The notes under the pieces are model-generated. The model was not told the DNA's origin and ran no database searches. It saw only the letters and a list, made by a program, of their open reading frames with translations. A program made the position numbers and the translations under genes. Positions 7,199 to 14,770 of a DNA stretch of 64,000 nucleotides are shown in pieces. The DNA lies in the NCBI GenBank assembly GCA_023663945.1, contig JAMPGL010000002.1, positions 84,447 to 148,446 of the forward strand, written 5' to 3'. Position 1 is the first letter of the stretch. Every line of letters begins with the position of its first letter. Source of the DNA: Lachnospiraceae bacterium. Lineage in GTDB: Bacteria > Bacillota > Clostridia > Lachnospirales > Lachnospiraceae.

Positions 7199-8835
7199 GG
7201 CATGGAAAACATTTTTTCGTTTTCTGTTCTTTTAATGACAGAATACCGTATCTCATACGCGTCGTAATCTACTGCCATTATAATTTCCTGTCCTTCTGAA
7301 AGAAAACGAACAATTTTAGCATTAGATTTTATATAACAGACTTCATTACTATTCATTTTCCATTTATTGTCGGTATCGGCTTTCTGGTCTGAAAGATAAT
7401 GTCTCAATGCGCCTACGGGAGCCCGATCAGAATACAGGTTGTCTATTTCTATCTCATAGTAATATAACGGGGCTTCCCTTTTCTCAAAGGACTCCCACAA
7501 AAGAGCAGAATCATAGGCTATCTCGCCGTCTTTCCAGTGATAGTCCATGACTGTCAAGTATTCGGTATATTCCGGCAAATCCATTTTTGCGGCATCAGCG
7601 GACAGCAACAGGCAGATTACCCTCTCCTCCTCGCTTTGAACCGTGACAGCGTAAAGGTTGTCTCCATAGGAAATATGCTGAAGAAGAGTCCATTCCGTAT
7701 CCAGAATTTTTTTCTTATAGCAGTAATCTCTCAATGCATTTGCAATCGACTGTTCCCAATAATATTCCAGATGGTAATGCGCATCATCAAAGGTGATCTT
7801 TGCAGATTTCAAATTTTCACAGGCTTCCCAGCCTGCTATTTCAACGCCGTTACCATTTTCCAACAGGCTTTTTCTGGTCTCCTTTAAATCAATCTCCCTG
7901 ACCTCGTTTCTAAAAGAAGTGTTTTCGAGCAGGATCCAGTCCGGTTCATTCTCTTCCATTATTTCCTCTGTAACGCCAAGCTTTTTTCGCCTTTTTTCGA
8001 TTCGTTTATCAATTTCCTCCTGTGTGTAAAGCTTTCCGTTCTTTTTTTCATATAACTTTTTAAAATGAATAAAGTTCTCATCCTCCGGCAATTCCTCGTC
8101 CTCCTGAAACAGACAATGATATTCTTTATTATCAATCAGGTAAGTCACCTGCAGAAAAGTATATTTATCAACACCGTATACCTGCTGGCAGATTTCCGGT
8201 TCTTCAATATTGCCTACCCAATAACTGCTGTCAAAAATATGCTCAATCCTTCCGCTGTCGCCAATATATGCCTCACAAAGAGCCCATGCAAAAGCACCGT
8301 CGCTTCCAGATTCCCAAATGTATCCATGCCGGTTTAGGGTAATCTGGTTTCTGGCCCACGCTTCAAATGCATGACGGAGCGTAAGCTTCCCCTCTTCATA
8401 GACAATGATAAATGTCAATACAGTATGATCAATAGGACTTGTTGCATGAAATCTCACGGCAAGTTCACTGCTTCCATCACTTCCACAGTCAAGATATGCA
8501 TATTCAATATTGGCAATCCGGTTATTTTCTTCATACAAATCATAATACACATCATAATAGCTTTCATTTATCTTTTTCAAAAATTGTTTCATGGAAAAAT
8601 TACCGCATCCCAAATCGCCCAGCTTGTCTCCATAAGAAAGCTCGCTTAAAATATTATGCATCTCCTCGTCAATATACAGCGTGCGGGTTCCGCTTAAAAA
8701 TTCCTGATAGGCAGTCTCCGCATCGTAACCTTTTGCCTGAACACTTAAACTACAGCAGGCTCCTATCAAAAATATACTGACTGCAAGTAATATTAGAGCA
8801 CAGATTTTTTTAATCTTGTTCCTATTAATGACCAT
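7195..8835 (-). CDS. Exported protein of unknown function with FG-GAP-like motif
   Basis: This 546-residue protein has an N-terminal signal peptide (about 10-35). IGAC could be a lipobox, or the signal could be cut after SVQA. Around 110-130 an AYLDCGSDGSSELAVRF motif resembles the Asp-rich loop of FG-GAP/VCBS-type repeats, like the exported protein at 4014-5510. The rest is mixed alpha/beta with a charged helix (about 255-300) and no recognised domain. It has a good ribosome binding site (GAGGGG). The upstream region holds four 11-bp repeats matching those at 5609-5660, so both genes are probably under the same regulator. Function unknown. Confidence 0.75.
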   Translation of the reverse strand: MVINRNKIKKICALILLAVSIFLIGACCSLSVQAKGYDAETAYQEFLSGTRTLYIDEEMHNILSELSYGDKLGDLGCGNFSMKQFLKKINESYYDVYYDLYEENNRIANIEYAYLDCGSDGSSELAVRFHATSPIDHTVLTFIIVYEEGKLTLRHAFEAWARNQITLNRHGYIWESGSDGAFAWALCEAYIGDSGRIEHIFDSSYWVGNIEEPEICQQVYGVDKYTFLQVTYLIDNKEYHCLFQEDEELPEDENFIHFKKLYEKKNGKLYTQEEIDKRIEKRRKKLGVTEEIMEENEPDWILLENTSFRNEVREIDLKETRKSLLENGNGVEIAGWEACENLKSAKITFDDAHYHLEYYWEQSIANALRDYCYKKKILDTEWTLLQHISYGDNLYAVTVQSEEERVICLLLSADAAKMDLPEYTEYLTVMDYHWKDGEIAYDSALLWESFEKREAPLYYYEIEIDNLYSDRAPVGALRHYLSDQKADTDNKWKMNSNEVCYIKSNAKIVRFLSEGQEIIMAVDYDAYEIRYSVIKRTENEKMFSMP

Positions 8836-8889
8836 ACATTTCCCCTCATGCTTTTGCGTATTGGTAACATCCTTATCCTAACATGCCAA

Positions 8890-8930
8890 TGCATCAAAGT
8901 TGCATCATAATTGCATCAAAGTTGCATCAT
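8890..8930 (-). repeat. Array of four 11-bp direct repeats (operator-like)
   Basis: TGCATC starts at 8890, 8901, 8912 and 8923, again exactly 11 bp apart, with alternating units ending AAAGT and ATAAT. Both arrays share the flank ACATG-(A)CC-ATGCATCAAA on the gene-proximal side. In minus-strand sense TTGATG and a weak -10-like element follow, so the array abuts or overlaps a possible -35 box. Confidence 0.85.
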
Positions 8931-8946
8931 AATTATTTTTTTTTTA

Positions 8947-8980
8947 CAAAAAAACAGGCTAACCAATCCGGGTTAACCTG
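8947..8980 (-). terminator. Intrinsic terminator after the bactofilin gene
   Basis: The inverted repeat CAGGCTAACC ... GGTTAACCTG (8955-8980) is followed on the minus strand by seven T residues. It lies about 90 bp past the bactofilin stop and immediately before the repeat array of the next gene, insulating the two units. Confidence 0.85.
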
Positions 8981-9070
8981 CTCTGCTTTTAACGTTCTAA
9001 ATCAATTGATTTATTATTCATTTATGTGCTGACTGTTTTAACAGCAGTTTAAAAGCATTTTAAACTGTGT

Positions 9071-9472
9071 TTATTCGTCTGATTCATCATCCGCGTAGGA
9101 GGCAGATACCGAAGCTGTCATTGTACATCTGCCGTCGAAACATGCTCCCTCGTCAATCACTAACGAGCCAGCCGTGATATTGCCTGCAATCTTGCCCGTG
9201 GATAAAAGCTCTAACTTTCCGCGGACGGTGATATCCCCGTCAACCTGTCCGGAAATAATTACGCTCTGCGCAGAAATATTTCCTTTTACCTGCCCGTCAG
9301 GGCTGAGAATCAATTTGCTTTCGCAGGTACAGTTTCCGTTGATGACTCCGTCAATCCGTACTGCATCTGTAGAGGACAGGTCTCCATCAAAAGTGGTATC
9401 CTTGCCAATGATTGTTCCCACCTTTGCATGGGAATCATCTGAATAAGACGTATTTTTACTTTTTCCTAACAT
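9071..9472 (-). CDS. Bactofilin family cytoskeletal protein
   Basis: This 133-residue protein is a bactofilin (DUF583), forming a right-handed beta-helix that polymerises into membrane-associated filaments without nucleotide. Regular six-residue beta-turn steps run through about residues 18-118 (for example VRIDGVINGNCTCESKLILS, then GQVKGNISAQSVIISGQVDG). Short disordered tails flank the core, the C-terminal one acidic. The gene follows an M23-like membrane protein by 14 bp. Bactofilins are often paired with M23 peptidases and localise cell-wall remodelling, so a joint morphogenesis role is inferred. Confidence 0.93.
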   Translation of the reverse strand: MLGKSKNTSYSDDSHAKVGTIIGKDTTFDGDLSSTDAVRIDGVINGNCTCESKLILSPDGQVKGNISAQSVIISGQVDGDITVRGKLELLSTGKIAGNITAGSLVIDEGACFDGRCTMTASVSASYADDESDE

Positions 9473-9486
9473 TGCTTTCTCCTCCT

Positions 9487-10227
9487 TTATCCTTTTGCAT
9501 CCAAAACCATCAGCGGATCAATGGGCTGATCGTTAAAAAGCACCTGATAATCAAGCTGCGCCGTATCAGTTTCCACAGTAACCAGAGTATCTCCGATTTT
9601 GACGTCTGTTCCCTCCTGAGGCTTGGATGCCGCATCCTGAAGACACATATAGCGTGTCTTATAACCGCTTCCATGTTCAATCTCGATAATAAGCGGATAG
9701 GTATCATCAGAACCGACCAAAGCCACAGTTCCATCTCCAGCGGCTACAATACTGCCCTCCGCCTGCATGCTGATGGAAAGATAAGGATGTTCCGCAGAAT
9801 AAGTTTCTGCCAGCATACCAGTCTCCGAACAGGGGTATCTGCTGGGAAAAGAGGTATCCTCCTTTGGTTCTTCCGCGTCTGCTTCCGCCGGATATGAATC
9901 CTCCAACTGCATCTGCAGCGCCTCATTCTCTGCCGTAAGTTCCAATTTTTCGTTGTTTAGCGCTTCCTTTTCATCTTCTAACTGCTGCATCATCTGTGAT
10001 TGGGAAACTATTTGACTGCGAAGAATCGCTTCATTTCCGTAATCCATAAAAAGCTGATAAGCAAGCCCTGCTATGACGATACCCACCAGCACAGGAATAA
10101 GAACCAGCATCCTCAATGAGAATAAAGAAATGTGAAAATGTCGGTTACTTTGTCCTGTATTGGAAATTAGAAGAATGGAAAAGGTCTCTTTCCGCTTATG
10201 TCTCTGCTCTTTCATAGAGTTCTCCAT
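9487..10227 (-). CDS. Membrane-anchored M23/LytM-like protein, catalytic residues missing
   Basis: This 246-residue protein has a basic cytoplasmic tail, one transmembrane helix (about 30-55), a coiled coil rich in Glu/Asn/Gln (about 60-110) and a C-terminal LytM-like beta domain (about 145-242). The order matches SpoIIQ-like or bactofilin-linked M23 proteins. The usual zinc ligands are not found: where the HxxxD and HxH motifs should be, the sequence reads YKTRYMCLQDAA and TAQLDYQVLFND. The ADG-TV, IEIEHGSGYKT and VKIGDTLV strands preserve the fold. It is therefore probably a non-catalytic scaffold or regulator acting with the adjacent bactofilin. Confidence 0.75.
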   Translation of the reverse strand: MENSMKEQRHKRKETFSILLISNTGQSNRHFHISLFSLRMLVLIPVLVGIVIAGLAYQLFMDYGNEAILRSQIVSQSQMMQQLEDEKEALNNEKLELTAENEALQMQLEDSYPAEADAEEPKEDTSFPSRYPCSETGMLAETYSAEHPYLSISMQAEGSIVAAGDGTVALVGSDDTYPLIIEIEHGSGYKTRYMCLQDAASKPQEGTDVKIGDTLVTVETDTAQLDYQVLFNDQPIDPLMVLDAKG

Positions 10228-10353
10228 TCCGCCGTCAAATCCGACGATAAATTTCTACTGGCAATCAGCCATTTGTTTCTTTGTTCATTTTATGTGCGTT
10301 GCTCTTTAAATTTTATCACAAATATCAAAAAAGTCAAATTTTCAAGTCAAATC

Positions 10354-11508
10354 TTAAAAACATTCTCTGAGCGGCTTATTTTGCTTTTTTCTGGTAATCT
10401 CCACAATTCCAAGAGCTGTCATATCCACCAGCCTTGTCCTTACCGGATCTTTTTCCAGACATTCATGCAGGTACGCAAGCAGATTCTGCTCATCCGCCCG
10501 GGATTCCATGTTAATAAAATCGACCATGATCATTCCAGACAAATTCCGGAGCCGAAGCTGCCTTGCAAGCTCATAGGCGGCTTCCCGGTTAGTCTTTAAG
10601 TACATCTGTTTCTTGGACAGCCCCTTTTCCCCGCTTCCTTTTCCTGAATTGACGTCGATTACTGTCATTGCCTCCGTAGGCTCGATTACCAGATAACCGC
10701 CGCCGGGAAGCCATACCTTTTTGGATAATGCCTGCCTTAAATGGGTTTCCAAGCTGTAAAGCTTTGCAAGGGACAGCGCTTCATCCTGATACAGCCGGAC
10801 AGCGCCCTTCTCCTGCTCCGTCAATTGTTCAAAGACCGGAACCAGATCCGTCACAATTTCGTCATACTGATTTTGCGGAATGTTGTTGACGGTGTTCATG
10901 CATTCGTTTTCTGCATGGTATAAACAGCTGTACAAGGTACGGTATTTTCCATTTTGAGAAATCTGCCCGGCAAGATCCATCAGCTGTCTCATTTCCTGAA
11001 AGAGCGGTTCCGGATGTTCAAGGAGCCCTGCATTAGTGCGGATAATAAAACCGCAGTTTCTTTTTCCTAAAAGATCCGCACCGGCAATCGCCGTCTTTAA
11101 TTCTTTGCACTGAAAAGGGGACAGCTTTTTGGAAAAGCTGATTCCATGCTCGTCTAGACGGCAGACGCAGTATTTGCCGGAAAGGCACAATTTGGCGGAA
11201 GCTTCCGGAAGCTTTGTCTTTACGGCGGGCGCGGTAACCTGAACCAAAAGCTCATCTCCCTGCTTTACCGGAATGCTTTCGTCCGCTTTGCCGCACTCCG
11301 CAAAAGGCAGAAAGACCTTCTGCTGACCGCTGATGTTCACAAAGGCGCCTTGGATTCCGGGCACAACATCACTGACGCGCCCCGCATAAATATTTCCGAT
11401 AAGAGTTTCCTCCTTCGAAAGAACATAGAGCAACTGTGGGTGGTTCTGTTCATCCATCAAAAACAGCATCCTCTTTCCCATAACTTCTGAAATGATTATT
11501 TTTCCCAT
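10354..11508 (-). CDS. rng: Ribonuclease E/G family protein, short form
   Basis: This 384-residue protein is an endoribonuclease of the RNase E/G family, which cleaves single-stranded RNA in rRNA maturation and mRNA decay. An S1-like RNA-binding region spans about 35-110 (GNIYAGRVSDVVPGIQGAFV). The catalytic magnesium ligands are Asp285 in TVIDVNSGKG and Asp330 in MIMVDFINM. It ends at ALGIVEITRKKQNKPLRECF, just before the point where typical members carry the CPxCxGxG zinc-link and small domain, so that dimerisation motif is absent. It lies third in an operon with two radical-SAM-associated genes and overlaps the preceding stop by 13 bp. Confidence 0.9.
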   Translation of the reverse strand: MGKIIISEVMGKRMLFLMDEQNHPQLLYVLSKEETLIGNIYAGRVSDVVPGIQGAFVNISGQQKVFLPFAECGKADESIPVKQGDELLVQVTAPAVKTKLPEASAKLCLSGKYCVCRLDEHGISFSKKLSPFQCKELKTAIAGADLLGKRNCGFIIRTNAGLLEHPEPLFQEMRQLMDLAGQISQNGKYRTLYSCLYHAENECMNTVNNIPQNQYDEIVTDLVPVFEQLTEQEKGAVRLYQDEALSLAKLYSLETHLRQALSKKVWLPGGGYLVIEPTEAMTVIDVNSGKGSGEKGLSKKQMYLKTNREAAYELARQLRLRNLSGMIMVDFINMESRADEQNLLAYLHECLEKDPVRTRLVDMTALGIVEITRKKQNKPLRECF

Positions 11509-12224
11509 GATAACGGCACCAGCTTTCTTTCTTCCTGTGTTCCAATATTCTGCATGGTTTCCAGCCTGTGTATGAGAAGGAAAAAGGCTGGCAGTTCAAA
11601 GGACAAGGTCTGAAAAAAGGTTTCCAGTACAAACGCCGGTTTAATGTTTTCTCCGCTCTGAGCGTTCAGAAGAAGATATACCTCTTTGCCGGGAATGATT
11701 TCCTGTCCCTTTTTCGGGACGCCATCCCGAATCTCCAGTTCATAAATACTCTCTTTCAGATCAATCTCCTTCTCACCCTTTTTGGTCTTTTTGACCACCG
11801 GTATCTGAGGTCTCTGATAAAAGTTAAGTAATGCATCCTGCCAGAAAGCAGGAAGAATGGTTTCGTCACGAAATGCTGCCAAATAAGAGGCTGCGGCTAC
11901 GCTTGCCATTGCATTTGCCGCTCCCTCACTAAGAGGCTGTACCCCCAATATGTCAATTCCCTCCACCATAACGGATTGAAGACGGCTTTTAAAATCTTCT
12001 CTGTCCGTAAAGCTGTTCACCTCAAGGTCAAAATATTCCCCTTCGCTGGTATGCCCCACCGACAAAGGTGATGCAAAGGACATAATCTGATGAGGGCTGA
12101 ACCCTTCGGAATAGGCAACGTCAATCTCCGCCCGCCGGATTGCCTTTTGAAAATACCGCATCACATCCAAATGTCCGATAAACCGCACTGCGCCGTATTT
12201 GGCAAATTTCACCCGCACCTTCAT
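11496..12224 (-). CDS. TIGR03936 family radical SAM-associated protein (DUF2344)
   Basis: This 242-residue protein matches the DUF2344/TIGR03936 family, normally encoded next to or fused with the TIGR03960 radical SAM protein. Typical segments are VRVKFAKYGAVRFIGHLD, AIRRAEIDVAYSEGFSPH and SFASPLSVGHTSEGEYFDLE near the N-terminus. The start at 12224 is preferred over an upstream in-frame ATG because it forms an ATGA overlap with the preceding stop and a GGAGG lies 8 bp upstream. The precise role is not established; context with RNase G and ribosomal genes suggests RNA or ribosome modification. Confidence 0.9.
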   Translation of the reverse strand: MKVRVKFAKYGAVRFIGHLDVMRYFQKAIRRAEIDVAYSEGFSPHQIMSFASPLSVGHTSEGEYFDLEVNSFTDREDFKSRLQSVMVEGIDILGVQPLSEGAANAMASVAAASYLAAFRDETILPAFWQDALLNFYQRPQIPVVKKTKKGEKEIDLKESIYELEIRDGVPKKGQEIIPGKEVYLLLNAQSGENIKPAFVLETFFQTLSFELPAFFLLIHRLETMQNIGTQEERKLVPLSWEK

Positions 12225-14104
12225 GAGCGTCCTCCTTCCATGCATACTCCCGTCCGGTAACCTGCGGCTCCGCACCCTTGGCACTGCACCCGGCAGTTAG
12301 GCGTTGTCTGCGCCTTTTTCGCCTTATGCCATTCCCGCAGGAGAAATTCCCTGCTCACGCCGCAGCTTAAGAAATCCCAAGGGAAGATTTCGTTGTCGCT
12401 CCGCTCACGGGCCGTGTAAAATGACGGGTCAATTCCGCATTCCTCGAAGGCTTCAAACCACACATCGTTCTTGTAATATTCGCTCCACGCGTCATACATA
12501 CAGCCTTTTTGATAGGCACGGAGAATCACTTGATTTAGTCGTCTGTCCCCTCTTGCCATGATTCCCTCTAACACGCTCACATCCGCCTCATGCCAGTTAT
12601 ATTTAATACTCTTTTGATTCAGCTGAGCGGAAATGGCAGTCCGGGTCAGGTAAGCCTTGTGCAGAAATTCATCCTTGGTGCACTGAGGAGCCCACTGAAA
12701 AGGCGTAAAGGGCTTGGGAATAAAAAAGGATGTGCTGGCAGTAATCTGTATCCTGCCGATGCGTTTTTCCTTCGGAACCGTCTCATAATAGACGGCGGCA
12801 ATCTCATTGCACAGCTTGGCGATTCCCTCAATATCCTCCTCTGTTTCCGTGGGGAGCCCCAGCATAAAGTAAAGCTTTACCCGGTTCCATCCGCCTTCAA
12901 AAGCAAGTCTTGCCCCCTCCAGAATATCCTCCCTTGTAAGCCCCTTATTAATCACGTCTCTAAGTCTCTGGCTTCCTGCTTCCGGCGCAAAGGTGAGACT
13001 GCTCTTTCTCACATCTTGGACTTTATTCATCACATCCAGTGAAAAGGCGTCAATCCTAAGAGACGGCAGGGATATATTGACCTTCTGTTTTCCGCATGCT
13101 TCAATCAGATAATCCAAAAGCTCCGGAAGGGCAGAATAATCACTAGAGCTTAAGGAGCTCAGCGAAATTTCTTCATGCCCGGTGTTTTTCAGCATTTTCC
13201 CGGCATAACCCTTCAGCATTTCAAGGCTTCTTTCCCTGACCGGACGATAGAGTTGTCCCGCCTGACAAAAGCGGCATCCGCGGATGCATCCTCTTTGAAT
13301 TTCAAGAACCACGCGGTCCTGTGTGACCTTAATAAACGGAACGATCGGCTTTTCCGGATAATAAGTTTCGGAAAGCTCCGTAACCAGTTCCTTTTCAATT
13401 TTCAGAGGCGCCTCTTTTATAATGCTTCGGCGCTCCCTGATGGTTCCGTCCTCGTGATATGTCACCTCGTAAAGAGACGGTACATACATTCCCGGAATCT
13501 GTGCGGCTCTTATCAAAAATTCCTTACGGGAAGCTTTCTGCCTGCGGTATTCCTTGTACAAATCAAGAAGCTCCCGGTAACGGGTTTCCGCCTCCCCGAT
13601 ATAAAAGAGGTCGAAAAAATCACAGATGGGCTCCGGATTATAAGTGCAGGGTCCCCCTCCAATCACAATCGGATCCTCTAAGGTTCTCTCTTCTGCCAAA
13701 AGCGGAATACCCGAAAGGTCAAGAATCTGCAAAATATTGGTGTAGCACATTTCATATTGAAGGGTAATCCCCAAAAAATCAAAATCACGGACAGGCTCCT
13801 GCGATTCCAAGGCGAATAACGGAATCCGCTCCCTTCGCATCACCGCGTCCAAATCCACCCACGGAGAATAAACTCGCTCACACCACACATCTTCAAACCG
13901 ATTCAGCATATCATAAATAATCTGTATGCCTAAATGCGACATGCCGATTTCGTACACATCCGGAAAACACATTGCAAAGCGGATGTCCACCCGGCTCTTG
14001 TCCTTGATCACCGCGTTGACTTCGTTTCCAATATATCTGGCAGGCTTTTCCACCTGCATCAAAATTTCATCCTTAAGCGCCAGTTCAGCCATCTTGATAA
14101 CCAT
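12221..14104 (-). CDS. TIGR03960 family B12-binding-like radical SAM protein
   Basis: This protein of up to 627 residues has an N-terminal B12-binding-like Rossmann region (about 40-200, with CFPDVYEIGMSHLG and DPIVIGGGPC). A radical SAM barrel follows, with the cluster motif at Cys273, Cys277 and Cys280 (RGCIRGCRFCQAG). Near the C-terminus a Cys-rich CRVQCQGCG may bind a second metal site. It heads the operon with the DUF2344 partner and RNase E/G. The start is uncertain: Met1 (14104) and Met5 (14092) both follow AAAGGG at non-ideal distances. The leader contains one copy of the dispersed hairpin element. Confidence 0.92.
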   Translation of the reverse strand: MVIKMAELALKDEILMQVEKPARYIGNEVNAVIKDKSRVDIRFAMCFPDVYEIGMSHLGIQIIYDMLNRFEDVWCERVYSPWVDLDAVMRRERIPLFALESQEPVRDFDFLGITLQYEMCYTNILQILDLSGIPLLAEERTLEDPIVIGGGPCTYNPEPICDFFDLFYIGEAETRYRELLDLYKEYRRQKASRKEFLIRAAQIPGMYVPSLYEVTYHEDGTIRERRSIIKEAPLKIEKELVTELSETYYPEKPIVPFIKVTQDRVVLEIQRGCIRGCRFCQAGQLYRPVRERSLEMLKGYAGKMLKNTGHEEISLSSLSSSDYSALPELLDYLIEACGKQKVNISLPSLRIDAFSLDVMNKVQDVRKSSLTFAPEAGSQRLRDVINKGLTREDILEGARLAFEGGWNRVKLYFMLGLPTETEEDIEGIAKLCNEIAAVYYETVPKEKRIGRIQITASTSFFIPKPFTPFQWAPQCTKDEFLHKAYLTRTAISAQLNQKSIKYNWHEADVSVLEGIMARGDRRLNQVILRAYQKGCMYDAWSEYYKNDVWFEAFEECGIDPSFYTARERSDNEIFPWDFLSCGVSREFLLREWHKAKKAQTTPNCRVQCQGCGAAGYRTGVCMEGGRS

Positions 14105-14112
14105 GCCCTTTA

Positions 14113-14191
14113 TTTATTCCCGTGGCAGCGAGTCAAAGTCATGCTTAGAACCAGCTAAGGCTGGTTTGGACCTTTGACGACTGCGCGCGGG
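14113..14191 (-). repeat. Dispersed hairpin element, copy A, in the TIGR03960-rng leader
   Basis: This ~79-bp palindrome has an inner stem AACCAGC/GCTGGTT, a middle stem GTCAAAG/CTTTGAC and outer stems GCAG/CTGC and CCCGTG/CGCGGG. It ends in GGGAATAAA on the transcript side. Copies B (19857-19934) and C (39357-39438) share most positions and the same orientation relative to transcription. Here it lies between the promoter and the first codon of the operon, so it should be in the 5' UTR. Confidence 0.85.
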
Positions 14192-14223
14192 TCTTTGCCT
14201 TTGTCCATGATAGACATCACTCT

Positions 14224-14253
14224 ATTATACGGGCATCTAAATCCTGATTGCAA
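14224..14253 (-). promoter_or_regulatory. Promoter of the radical SAM-rng operon
   Basis: TTGCAA (14248-14253) and TATAAT (14224-14229) on the minus strand are 18 bp apart. The transcript would start near 14217 and carry hairpin copy A in a leader of about 113 nt. Confidence 0.7.
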
Positions 14254-14256
14254 GCT

Positions 14257-14658
14257 CTATTTTTCGGTGAACAATCCTCCAATCAGTTCTGAGATTATTT
14301 GGTCTTCGTTGATAATCCGGTACAGGTCATCCGTGGTGACAGAGCCAATCGGTATCCTGCGGATGTCGCAATACACAAACGCCAGAAAAAGTCCCATTGC
14401 AATTAAAAATCGGATGCGGAAGCTTCGGAACATTCCGCTCCCTGACTCTGGTTTGTCCACCGTGCTTTTCATGCGGACAGCGTCTTCTTTTACCGGATAG
14501 GCGGCAGATTCCAGCCCGTAAATTTCTCCGTGACGAAGGGAAGGGTCATCGGAATAAATCAAATCCTCCCTGGATTTAAATAATTGCCGGTTATATTGAT
14601 TCTGCATTCGGATGGTGCGTATCAGCTCTAATTTTTTATCAGTGCTCACTTTGCTCAT
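14257..14658 (-). CDS. Small single-pass membrane protein of unknown function
   Basis: This 133-residue protein has a charged cytoplasmic N-terminal half, one predicted transmembrane helix (about 86-101, FLIAMGLFLAFVYCDI) and a short outer tail. No family recognised. The ATG at 14658 is preferred over the TTG at 14679 because AAAGGG is correctly spaced before the ATG and overlaps the TTG frame's coding part. Just upstream is a palindromic stretch (14671-14707) that might be an operator or may fold over the ribosome binding site. Confidence 0.65.
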   Translation of the reverse strand: MSKVSTDKKLELIRTIRMQNQYNRQLFKSREDLIYSDDPSLRHGEIYGLESAAYPVKEDAVRMKSTVDKPESGSGMFRSFRIRFLIAMGLFLAFVYCDIRRIPIGSVTTDDLYRIINEDQIISELIGGLFTEK

Positions 14659-14670
14659 AAAAAACACCCT

Positions 14671-14707
14671 TTGAAACAACTTGTTGTTACAACACTTATT
14701 GTTTCAA
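14671..14707 (-). promoter_or_regulatory. Nested palindrome before the 14257-14658 gene
   Basis: TTGAAACAA and TTGTTTCAA form a perfect 9-bp inverted repeat (14671-14679, 14699-14707) with a second TTGT..ACAA palindrome inside. It sits just before the ribosome binding site. It may be a repressor operator or an mRNA hairpin. No assignment possible. Confidence 0.45.
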
Positions 14708-14728
14708 CTTATATTCACAATATAAATA

Positions 14729-14757
14729 TGCAGAGCATATGTTAAATATACTCTGCA
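14729..14757 (-). terminator. Hairpin after the his operon
   Basis: TGCAGAG ... CTCTGCA with ATAT extensions forms a strong stem 14 bp past the hisIE stop, followed on the minus strand by an AT-rich, only moderately T-rich stretch. It is a probable but imperfect intrinsic terminator. Confidence 0.55.
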
Positions 14758-14770
14758 CATCTTTCCAGCG

